Shown here: piece after piece, positions 10,371 to 19,657 of the stretch
How positions within the stretch are numbered: position 1 is the stretch's first letter
Layout: every line of letters begins with the position of its first letter
DNA from: Patellaria atrata CBS 101060
Taxonomy: Eukaryota; Ascomycota; Dothideomycetes; Patellariales; Patellariaceae
DNA: 64,000 bases
Assembly: GCA_010093705.1 (NCBI GenBank)
Contig: MU006099.1
Location: forward strand, 534,757 to 598,756
Direction of reading: 5' to 3'
Program-made: the position numbers and the translations under genes
Notes under the pieces: generated by a model
The model's database searches: none
What the model was told of the DNA's origin: nothing
Seen by the model: the letters and a program-made list of their open reading frames with translations, nothing else

Positions 10371-11660
10371 ATGGCATTACCATTGTCCCCCGCGCCAATG
10401 GCTCTAGAACTCGACCTCAAGGGTGTCGAGGGGGTTTACGAATCTCTCCGAGGCCTCAAGCGGAAGCGCTCCCTCCCAACTACCCCGCCACTCTCCATTC
10501 ATGACGAGGACAGCGTGGATATCGTAAATCGCGCTGTTCATATATTGTCGACGGAGGCTGCGGCTTTGTCGCATGTGACGAGACTGTATCAGACAAACTC
10601 GGTGGCAAAAGATGGGCTCATCAACGCTGTTGACTGCGTAGTTGAGGTTAATCGCAGGGGGGGAAAGCTCATAATATGTGGTATCGGGAAGAGCGGATTA
10701 GTGGGAATGAAGACAGTGGCTACGATGAAGAGTCTAGGCTTGGCCTGCTCATTCATGCATGCCGCCGAAGCAGTACATGGGGATCTTGGGGATATCAGAA
10801 TAGTATGAGACTCTATCCTCGTGAAAGTGATATCCGCTAACATATGCCAGAACGATGCCGTCCTCTTTATCACCTTCTCGGGGAAGACGGCCGAATTGGT
10901 TAATCTGCTACCTCACATCCCCGAGGACACAACTGTTATGGTATTGACCGCTACCCTCAACGCCGAACAGTGTCCTCTCCTCGCCGGTAGACAGGACTCT
11001 ATCCTACTCCCGGCACCAATACGTGAGTCGGAAGAGACATCATTTGGTGTCTGTGCACCCACAACATCCACCACCGTCGCCATTGCCGTCGGGGATATGC
11101 TAGCCCTCACAGTCGCGGATCGAATGCACCAAGATCAGACATCAGACGTATTCCGGAAGAACCATCCAGGAGGCGCGATAGGGGCAAAGTTCGTACGATC
11201 TCCTGCGCTCTTGAACGACGTTGCCGTACTACTGGACGAGATACCACTTGTCTCATATTCCGACGGAAAACCTTGTGTAATAGAAATCCTCCACGCAGCC
11301 GCGAACACCCCACACGGTTGGGTTAGAACCTCGGATCGGCATGTCATGAGACCACGAGACGTCAAGCGCCTGCGCAACTCAACCCAGATCCCGACGCTGC
11401 AGTGCGAACTACCACCCGCATATGCAAAACTGGAACGACTTCCGCTCGTCGAGGCCATAGAGCTAGCTCAAGGCTGTCAGGGACAGTTCAAGCAGCCAGT
11501 TATGGGCATCGGCAACGGCCCTCAGATTTCACTCGTCGATACGGAGCTCTTGCGAGAATTTCCGGTAAATCTAAGTGTCGATAATTCGGCGGAGATATCG
11601 CTCAGTGCGTTGGATAAGCTTAACTCGATACATGGTAGCTGGAAGCGGATCAGGAGATGA
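10371..11660 (+). CDS. SIS-domain sugar-phosphate isomerase (KdsD/GutQ-like)
   Basis: Exons 10371-10802 and 10851-11660 flank a 48-bp intron (GTATGA, branch GCTAAC, CAG) and join in phase 0 to 413 residues. The SIS fold occupies about residues 55-235. It contains GGKLIICGIGKSGLVGMK, the turn CSFMHAAEAVHGDLGDI, ITFSGKTAEL, and the hallmark HPGGAIGAKF, which in arabinose-5-phosphate isomerases lies at the active site. Bacterial KdsD carries two CBS domains after the SIS domain; here the C-terminal 180 residues are diverged and only faintly CBS-like. Fungi make no Kdo, so another aldose/ketose phosphate is the probable substrate. A second ATG nine codons downstream is an alternative start. Confidence 0.85.
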
Positions 11661-12021
11661 CATGGCGCGACCTATCGGCCGGAGTGGTAGATATATAGAT
11701 GATGGAGGCGGAGGGTGGTAGAGCAGTTTCTTATAGAAGTCCGTAATGCTGACGAATCCGTATCTCACGTCCTCGAATGAGGTTCTTCAGTCCCGCTTCG
11801 TTAATATCGTTCTTTCGTTGCAGTGAACTCAAAAGAATTCTCTACCGCTTCACCTCTTTCATTCTTCCATCCTCAGTATTCCTCCCTTCTCCCTTTCCTC
11901 CTTTCTTTCTTCTCATTGTTTCTGACAAGTTGACATCGCCGTCCTCTCACATCTACTTCCCACGTCTCCCGTCCCAGTATACTTGATATACACGCTGTCA
12001 TAACCTCACCGAGATATACCA
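11661..12021. other. intergenic, strongly pyrimidine-rich
   Basis: From about 11860 the plus strand is almost all C and T (cctcccttctccctttcctc), a typical fungal leader. It supports transcription to the right into the small candidate gene at 12022. Confidence 0.45.
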
Positions 12022-12261
12022 ATGCGACTTTCCTCTGCGCGCGTCACACCTCCTTACCCCGGCACCCCTTTCCCCTCCAAACCAAAACTCAGCGCATACG
12101 ATACCAACCCAACCCCCTCTGCTCTCCCTCTACACCATGCCGTCACCTCGGTGTAAGCAGTCAGCAGTCACCCCGTTATGGTAACTAGGTACCTGACGCC
12201 GTTTCCTGGTGTGCAGTTCTACCGACCGTTCGGCGGGTTGCGTTGGGGATGTGAGGTGTAG
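12022..12261 (+). CDS. candidate small protein (57 residues), two exons
   Basis: After a long pyrimidine-rich leader, the ATG at 12022 opens a 43-codon exon (MRLSSARVTPPYPGTPF...), rich in Pro, Ser and Thr. It ends at a donor near 12151. Splicing to the CAG at 12214-12216 adds FYRPFGGLRWGCEV and a stop. The phase-0 donor is GTGTAA; the stronger GTAAGC two bases later would instead give VLPTVRRVALGM. No homologue is recognised. Support is the leader, the codon usage and the splice signals only. Confidence 0.3.
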
Positions 12262-12677
12262 TTTGCTGGGGGTTGTGAATCATATGCGGGGAAGGGGGAA
12301 TATGGGTTGAAGGAGATGTATAGTTTGGTTGGATTAGAGGTTGTTTCTTACGGTGGTTGTATAGGAGGGGATGTATAAGGCGTAGTTCTTGTAAGATCGT
12401 AAGGGGTATGGTTCGCTCAATTGTATGTGGCACCCTTTTTTTTCCCTTTTTTTTCCTCTTTTTTTGGGGAGGGGGGGGGGGGGGAAAGGAGGTTTTAGGT
12501 GTACAGTTGTATCAGAATTTTGAGGCCAGTAGAAGATTGTGGGTTAGTATGTTGGAGTATACGATAGATTATGCGGTGCACCCTAACGGTACTGTTTGGT
12601 TGGACTGTAGTGTTCACTTGTATCGTACAGTTCTTTCATGAGGCACAGGTCTGTTATATAGGATAGTTCTTCGTAAC
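12262..12677. other. low-complexity spacer with T and G tracts
   Basis: Contains T-rich runs (12430-12465) followed directly by a run of 14 G at 12471-12484. Single degenerate units of the downstream 19-bp repeat occur near 12620 and 12662. No gene seen. Confidence 0.5.
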
Positions 12678-12886
12678 GTATAGTTCTCTCATACCCGTAC
12701 AGTTCTCTCATACCCGTACAGTTCTCTCATACCCGTACAGTTCTCTCATACCCGTACAGTTCTCTCATACCCGTACAGTTCTCTCATACCCGTACAGTTC
12801 TCTCATACCCGTACAGTTCTCTCATACCCGTACAGTTCTCTCATTCCACACAATTCTCCCATACCATACAAATCCTCTCATACCAC
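12678..12886. repeat. 19-bp minisatellite, about 11 units
   Basis: Unit gtacagttctctcataccc repeats head to tail. Unit starts are 12678 (one mismatch, gtatag), 12697, 12716, 12735, 12754, 12773, 12792, 12811 and 12830. Two more degenerate units follow to about 12886. There are no spacers, so this is not a CRISPR. The central copies are identical, which implies recent expansion or homogenisation. It lies downstream of the small candidate gene and upstream of the BIM1-like gene's 3' end. Confidence 0.95.
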
Positions 12887-13296
12887 ACACTGGTAGGGTG
12901 GAACGATGGTGTTTTTGTTACCTGTTCGATTCGAGTTCGGGCTCGGGTTCGGATCTAAGCCACATTGTCTGGTTAGGAATGTGTTTAGGACGGGTATAGG
13001 GGTGTTGTATAGGGTGTACGGATCGTGGTAGAGATGGCGGTGGAGAGACGGAGAGACAAGCCACGACCTCATATTACCTCATGGTGTCGTAGAGTAAAGC
13101 CCCGAGCACATTTGGAAAGAAAACAAGGATCGCCACCTTTCTTTCATAAGCATTCCTCTTAAGGGTTCGACTCAGTATGATACACGACATGACCTCCTAT
13201 CAACAAAAAACGGGGTATCAACTCTCTCTCTCTCTCTTCTCTCTTCCATTCCCACTCTCTCTCTTCCATTCCCACTCTACCTCTCCATCCTCCCCC
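12887..13296. other. 3' region of the BIM1-like gene
   Basis: No gene seen. It includes a CT-rich stretch at 13216-13290 with a short direct repeat (ctctctcttccattcccact twice). Confidence 0.45.
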
Positions 13297-14213
13297 TTAC
13301 AAAGCCAACAACGCAGCAAAGCCAACAACAGCGCCGACAACACCCGCACCCGCGCCGCTCACCCTCAAATCGGCCGCAGCGCCCGTGGACGTCTCCTCCG
13401 CGGCGGACTCGGTGGGCGTCGGCTCATCGTGGTCCATGTGCGTGGCGTCCGCGTTCATGAGCGGCACGCCCGCGACGCCGGTCGTGTTGGCGCACATGTC
13501 TGTGCTCAGCAGCTCAGCGTCGGCGGTGAAGGTGATGTCTGCGCACTGTTTTATCAACTCGTTAGCTTAATACGCTCATCATGGGATAAGAGGTTCTGGA
13601 ACGGGACAGGAATCGATGAAATGAAAGCGGATGGGTTTCCTTTTTTTTTTTTTCTAAAAAAAAAAAAGAAAAAAAAGAAAGAGAAATTAAAATCGAGATA
13701 AGGGCGGTGGATGGATAGATGGTACGTACATTATAAAGCGCGCTCCCGCTCCCGCTGGCCTGGATGAACTGCAACGTCGCATTCGTGCCCTCCTCGATGC
13801 CCAAATCCGCCAAACTCATCCCGCCCAACTCTCTCAAGCAGAACGTGCCGTTGCCCGTCTGGTTGAACCCGGTGAGCAGACTCGTCTCAAAGCTCGTGAC
13901 CTCGTTGCCGATTCCCAGGTTGACATAGGTCAATGCCCAGGGATGATGGACCTCGAGGGAGATGCTGCCGCCGGTGAGAGGCCAGGCGGTGCGGTTGTTG
14001 GCGGACTCGGTTTGGTTTACGTTTGCGCCTGTTGGGAAGAATGAGAGAGATGGTTAGAGGAACGGGTGTGTTAGGGGATTGCTTACAGGGCCAGATCCAT
14101 TGAGAGGCGGGCTCTTCGAAGGAGTCGCCGCGCCAGTATGGGTAGTCGACCCTGAAGTGGGCGGAGGTGAGGGTGAGGAGGGAGAGGAGAGGGAGAGAGG
14201 TGGTGGAGAGCAT
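13297..14213 (-). CDS. BIM1-like (X325 family) GPI-anchored copper-binding protein
   Basis: Exons 14213-14087, 14028-13730 and 13545-13297 join to 224 residues. The signal peptide MLSTTSLPLLSLLTLTSA is followed by HFRVDYPYWRGDSFEEPASQ, so the mature chain should begin with His, which in X325 proteins forms a copper site with a second His. WIWPC and later CLREL, SALYNCADITF and DMC supply disulphide cysteines, and HHP follows GGSISLEV. The C-terminus is Ser/Thr-rich and ends in a hydrophobic tail (GAGVVGAVVGFAALLAL), a GPI-anchor signal. Family members such as Cryptococcus BIM1 help copper uptake at the cell surface, and X325 proteins resemble LPMOs without oxidase activity. Intron 2 holds long T and A runs. 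Confidence 0.88.
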
Positions 14214-15080
14214 TTTGAGGGATTGAGGATGGAATTGACTGGAAATTGTACTGAATTGAGTTTGAGAATACCAGGAGATGAAAGCTAGGTAGATGAGGAA
14301 GTAGAGGGAGATGCAAGATCTGGGATTCCCGTAGCTTCTTAAAGAAATCTCACAAGCTGATGAAAGAGACAAATACCCCACGTTTAACCCCGGATCGATA
14401 GCTCCTTCTTAGTTTGTATTACCCATTACATGTGAGCAAAAGCTAGCCTAGTAACCTTACTAACTTACTACTTTATCTGTACCCCTCGTGAGTGCCCGCC
14501 ATAGCGGCATACAGGGCCTCAATCTGGCTAGAACATTGCACCTATCAGTAAGAAAAACCAGCAAACGAAAAAGCCGGCAGACAGGATGAGCAGATTGTGG
14601 CGTTCCGGTCTGTTGGTTACTTGGATGAGATGTAGCGGCTCTGCTGGATGGCGGTAATGGTGTGGAGAGAACTCACGCAAACTTGCTCATTTCCATCTTG
14701 GCGCCAAGATATCTGCATGCTTGACCATTGGGAAGCCATTCAGTACGACGGTAAGGTAGCAAGCGAGCTTAACCAGGTCGCCGGGACACTGAAGGAGGAA
14801 AGAATATCTTCTAAGGACGGGTGGAAAGGCCGGTTCCCCAAAAGAGGGAATAGCAATTAATACCGAATGAAGAAAGAAAGAGAGATATTGAACATGAGAA
14901 ACTTGAAAACTGTAAATTATCCTTTGCTTGATTATCCCTCTAAATGAAAGGATGAACACTTCTGAGAAGCTGTTATGTTGATGATAAGGTACTGTTATAC
15001 CAGATATACGTACATACCATCCCCTGCCAAATCCCACGTTCAGAGGCGTCAGTTACTGCAGGTACAGTAGAACGATCATC
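14214..15080. other. upstream region of the BIM1-like gene
   Basis: No supported gene. The 150 bases next to the start codon are rich in G and A on the plus strand (pyrimidines on the coding strand), as expected for its leader. Confidence 0.4.
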
Positions 15081-15320
15081 TCAACTGCACGACTTGCCCA
15101 AGAATGGGCGATATCCACGGGGAGTTTGCTCCTCGGAAGATTCCCGGTACGTAGCAATCGCAACCCTCTCAATACCCGGAGAGCAAATGAGATCGATGAG
15201 CTTCCCATGCATCTCCTCTTCCATGCGTGTCGTGAGTCTTGAAACCGGGTTGACAGTCCAGTGCATCTTCCCCGTGGCGCTATAGATCCACTTCTCAAGG
15301 TTGAACCAGTATTCCCGTTT
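15081..15320 (-). pseudogene. coding remnant, single exon fragment
   Basis: An 80-codon minus-strand frame between a TGA (15321-15323) and a TGA at its end reads EYWFNLEKWIYSATGKMHWT, VNPVSRLTTRMEEEMHGKL, IDLICSPGIERVAIATYRES and EEQTPRGYRPFLGKSC. Composition and rhythm are those of a folded protein, and no start codon or leader is nearby. It may be an internal exon or, as I favour, a relic. Family not recognised. Confidence 0.4.
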
Positions 15321-16586
15321 TCATATTCCTCCGATACTGTGCATATTCCATACCCTCCTCCTAGGGCCGCAGAGCATGTTCCTATAGGGCTGGAAGATGG
15401 TCCCTACATTCATAATATGCAGGTTTGTTTGTTAGGCCACCGGCCGTTGTAGGCCTGACGGATGATATCGATAACGGTGCGAGATCGCTGCTCCCGTTTC
15501 TTCCATCAAGTGACTCAGGTAAGCATCTAAAGAAAATGCTTAACTTTTCTTTGGACGGGATTAGAAGGAAGATGACCAGATTCTCAGATGCTTAATAAAG
15601 AGGAAGGAAAATGCAATACTCTTCAGACGGCTAACCTGATATTGACTGTAACCCACAACATCGATCAACGGTTTATTCGATCAGGTGATTCAGTTGAATC
15701 TCAGATACACACCTAAAGAAAATTCCTAAACACATCAACAAGTCAAGCAGAACGACGAATACAGAACTACTGAAGATTCAATGACGAGGCGTTTTTAATG
15801 ATCTTGGATACCATGATGGAGACTGATACTTCTAATTCTAAAGCGAGAGTAAGATACCTACCTTACTGAAAGCGAACGATTGGACATAAAAAAAAGGAAC
15901 AGCTGTTATAGATTGTCTTATTTACGACATTGTCGTCTCGAACTGCGTAGAGAGTTGCTGAAAGTTTAGGTGGAGACTTTGATAAAGGAGGCTGGAAAAC
16001 GGTAAAACTACGGAGAACGTGTCATGCATCGCCTCGGGTAGACTTAACAACAACGGACGGGAGCTCCCATGCTCCACCACCGGTTTTGAGGTGGAGATCC
16101 TGTACCACAGATATTGCCAGATCCTAAGCCAGGCGTGCCAGGGTAGCTCTAAAGCTCAACTCAGCATTGAATTTCCTCACAGCATCACGAAAGCACATGA
16201 TGATCAGAATTCATATAAACTCTCTTCATTGCCAAAAGCTATCTAACTACGCTATCCATGCCATTCATCGCAGACATCCAATAATCCTCCTCAATTGTAT
16301 CTTCAAACAATAACCACGCAAAATCAGAAAAAAAAAAAGAGGGACTCGGCTGCCATGAATCGAAATGGAAAGAAAAAGGGGGTATATCCACAAACCCTCG
16401 TCGGCAAATCCCCAGGACGAGTTCTTAATTTCCCTAAACGCATATTCATTCATCGCATATTGACATTCGCAAAAGGCTTTGCTCTGCCATCACCCACTCC
16501 AACATGAAAGTAAGAACGGAGGGCAGAGCGAAGCCCCCCACACCGCGTTCCCAGCGTCGGTTATGAAAAATTTTCCCCCCGCCCTT

Positions 16587-16588
<2 letters not shown>
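15321..16588. other. intergenic, no gene seen
   Basis: AT-rich. Two stretches (about 15508-15560 and 15690-15740) share wording such as 'aagtgactcaggtaagcatctaaagaaaatgc' in diverged form, suggesting a small old duplication. No coding support. Confidence 0.35.

Positions 16589-16628
<40 letters not shown>
16589..16628 (+). repeat. homopolymer run of 40 G
   Basis: Forty consecutive G follow 'ccgcccttga'. A tract this long can form stacked G-quadruplexes and is usually unstable. Its exact length in any assembly is doubtful because sequencing slips on such runs. Confidence 0.9.
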
Positions 16629-16629
<1 letters not shown>

Positions 16630-17103
16630 TGGAGGGGGGTTGTTGGTGTAGTAATAAAGCAAGTCCTACACCTGGAGGAGTACTACAAGAAAGTAATGAT
16701 ATTTGAGTTGTTGGCAGCGCGAGGACGAAAAAGCAGGATGTAAAGGGGTGTGTCTTCGTGTGAAAGAATTAGAAAGGCAGACAGATTAGACATGAGTGAC
16801 ATCAGAGACAAAAGAAAGCAGGACTGAGTATTAACACGTAAAACACGTCATCGACCAAGCTATCTCTTAAACTCCGATGCTCTCATCCAAATCAAAAAGC
16901 CCCGATCGACCACGATGGTGGTGAAGGTGCAAAATTCAGAATCAAACCGCTCATTACCACTACCCCGAGTGATTAATGCTTGGTAAAGGGCCGCTAAAGC
17001 AGCCGAAGAAATATAAAGAAAAGATAAGGTATTCGCTAAGATAACACGATCTATGTATGCAAGATGACTCGGAATAGAAATGAGAATGACATTTCCACTA
17101 CGG
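16629..17103. other. 3' region of the GPI protein gene
   Basis: G-rich at first (ggaggggggttgttgg), then ordinary AT-rich sequence. No gene seen. Confidence 0.4.
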
Positions 17104-17493
17104 TCATAGAGCAAGTAGACCGAGACCAGCAGCGACGATAGCCATTGCGCTGATACCGTGGACGGCGGCGGCGCCAGTAGGCTCAGGAACGGGAGCGGTA
17201 GGTGAGAAAGGAGCACCCGAACTTGAGATGAGAGTCGTCGTGTTGGCGCTCGGGTACGGGAAACCAGTGCTGGGGGCAGCGTATGAGTACGAGCTTGAGC
17301 TTTCGGTCGTGTATATTGTCGAGGTTGCGCTGTAAGTAGCTGCTGGTGGTGTACCGGTCATGGTCTCGGTAACGACACGGTAGACAGTGCGGGTGCTTGT
17401 GTAGGTCGTCATGAGGGTTGATGCCTCCTCAGCATTGGCTTGGGCGATCAATGGTGCTGCGATCAGCAGAAATGAGGAAAGAGTGAAGCGCAT
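17104..17493 (-). CDS. small Ser/Thr-rich GPI-anchored cell-wall protein
   Basis: Single exon, 129 residues. The ATG at 17493 is chosen because it begins a clear signal peptide (MRFTLSSFLLIAAPLIAQANA); the frame is open upstream but not protein-like. The mature part is mostly Thr, Ser, Tyr, Ala and Pro (TYTSTRTVYRVVTETMTG and TIYTTESSSSYSYAAPS), with an NTTT site. It ends in a hydrophobic tail (GISAMAIVAAGLGLLAL) after a small-residue region, a GPI-anchor signal. Proteins of this type are usually O-mannosylated wall or plasma membrane proteins. No specific family can be named. Confidence 0.8.
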   Translation of the reverse strand: MRFTLSSFLLIAAPLIAQANAEEASTLMTTYTSTRTVYRVVTETMTGTPPAATYSATSTIYTTESSSSYSYAAPSTGFPYPSANTTTLISSSGAPFSPTAPVPEPTGAAAVHGISAMAIVAAGLGLLAL

Positions 17494-19657
17494 TGTGGCT
17501 GTAGGTGGAATGCGGCTCGTGGTAAATCGATAACCGTATGGAACTTTTGAAGGAATGTCACCGGAGCTCGGACCGGAAGTGTGGCTCTGGAATTCGATAA
17601 ACCGGAATTGGTAGTATTGTTTGTTTACTGAAGCTGTAGAGCTATGTGAAAGTTTGTACGCGAACGAACGTTCCGTTGAATTGAATTGCGATCGGGAATT
17701 GGTCGTGTGCTTCGTTGGATTCTTTAATGCGACGAGTATCGGAGTCAGAGAGAATGACTGTTGAGCTTTGAGCAAAGGCGCTGCCTGTTTATGGTAATTG
17801 CTGTTTGTCCTAAGGAGTGTAATTCGCAAAAATGCGAGAAGATGGTGAAGATGGTGAAGATGGTGGTTTCAACGGGTAAGAGTTGACTGTGAGAGTTTTG
17901 GAGTTGGAAGAAAAGTGGACGAGGCTGCGGGTGGTTGAGCTTATGGGGGCGTCGAGACAGAGCTACGGGCGGGAAATGAGCAAGATCAAAGCTCATCTTA
18001 ACCAATGGCCTTGGCACTCCAGTCCGGACAATAATTGCAACTTTAGCCCCTGCGCTAAATCAAACTGCCCCATTTTACCCCTCCATACCCGCTATGCCAC
18101 GATATCCACCCACGTCTATCGCATCTGTTCGTTTGCAAACTTGACCTGCAACGTCGTCTATCGGAGACCGTTACAGGGTACAGACGAGCGAACATGGTTA
18201 AAATCAGGTCAAAGGAAACTGAATCTCCAATCCTGCCCTCTCAACCCTGAAAGGCGACAACGCGATTGGTGGCACAAATTAAGTTAAAATTTCGGGTCCA
18301 ACCGCAGACCCGCATCTGTATGGGCAGGTCAGAGAGCCTCAGCAACGAAATTGACGATCATAATCAGCAAAGATCTCTCCAGCAACAAACCCTCACCATC
18401 AATTAAGAAAGATAAAAATCACCACGATAATATAAAAATCCAAACTAGACTATGAAGGCTCATCTCGCACCTTCCTCTCACCCACAAGAACCTCCATCCA
18501 CGCATAAACACCTCGGAAACCCACCCCCCCCCAAAAGAAAAAAAACGAAAAAAAACCAGAAAAAACCAGGAAAAAACAAAACTCATTCCCATACCCTCAA
18601 ACACCTCCCAAAATAACCCTCCGTATCAGCCATCTCTTCGCGTGAAACCCTCGTGTCAGAGCACACACACACACACATCTTCATTGTCACTTTTGACCCT
18701 CTCCCGCGGCTATACTCCCTCCCCCAAGGCCCAAGCCGCCGATGAAAAATCAAGATTCCTATTAAATAAGCTCTAACGGCCCTTTTCCTTCATCAACGCT
18801 ATCCCCAAAACCCCCTTTATCTGTATGCGCGCTATACCCCACTGAGCCCAGCTCCACGAGACACCACTCACCGCGCTCCACCTTGATAGGTGAAACGTGG
18901 AGAGCGCGTTTTGAGTGTCTGAGTCGCAATCGAGCCTTGTCGATGCTTAGTTTTCCGGTGAGAAATCTCGTGTCGCGTGTTACGGTGGACAATGCGGTTG
19001 ATACTGTGTACACACAGTATGTGAGGAATATGCGTTTCTGTTATATCAAAGAGCGGTATTTGTATTGGTTGGATACATGTTGATGCTTAGTGATCTGTTG
19101 AGTGCTCTGTTACTCTGCTTTATGCATACCGTACAGCATGCGCGATTGCCCGATGGAGGTACGCGGGTTGGTGATCGATTGTAAACTTGTATGAGAATAA
19201 GTCCCAATCGGGAAGAGAGATCAATGCAATTATCTACTCGAATTGATCATTATAGAAAAGTCTGCTGTATCAACCACCGCCCTCATAAACACAATTCACC
19301 GGGAAGGGAACCCTCCTCAAATCGCTATACAGATTATCCCATGGCCTGTATCCTAGGCTCATCGATAGACTCCATCGCTCATGATTATGTGACACACGTT
19401 CCTTCATAGTAGTACATCGGGCGGCAAGAATAGTCCCACCGCCTTTACTCGCTCCCAATCGATTAGTAGACCTCTCCTTTCTCTGAAGGGTTCCGACATA
19501 TGTGCAGTGTATCCAGCATCGCAGCGTAGCAGTCCATCAACACGAAGCAGCATGCGGGGATGATGCGGCATCACATATCCCACCGCTCCGAACCTTCATT
19601 CTAAAGGTCCACCATGTTCATGTCGTGTAGCTTTACTTACCGCTCATACCTACGTCC
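17494..19657. other. 2.2-kb gap, long leader then nothing clear
   Basis: The first 400 bases are probably promoter and leader of the GPI protein gene. A-rich tracts lie at 18530-18580 and a short (CA)n at 18660-18677. Short open stretches between 18880 and 19410 lack support. Confidence 0.4.

Noticed and set aside
12678-12886. Possible CRISPR array
   Set aside because: Repeats are contiguous without spacers, and the DNA is eukaryotic.
13730-14213. Frameshift in the BIM1-like gene
   Set aside because: An apparent shift came from miscounting; careful reading of bases 13971-14028 gives one continuous frame.
16589-16628. Telomere-like or internal telomeric repeat
   Set aside because: Pure G without the TTAGGG unit.
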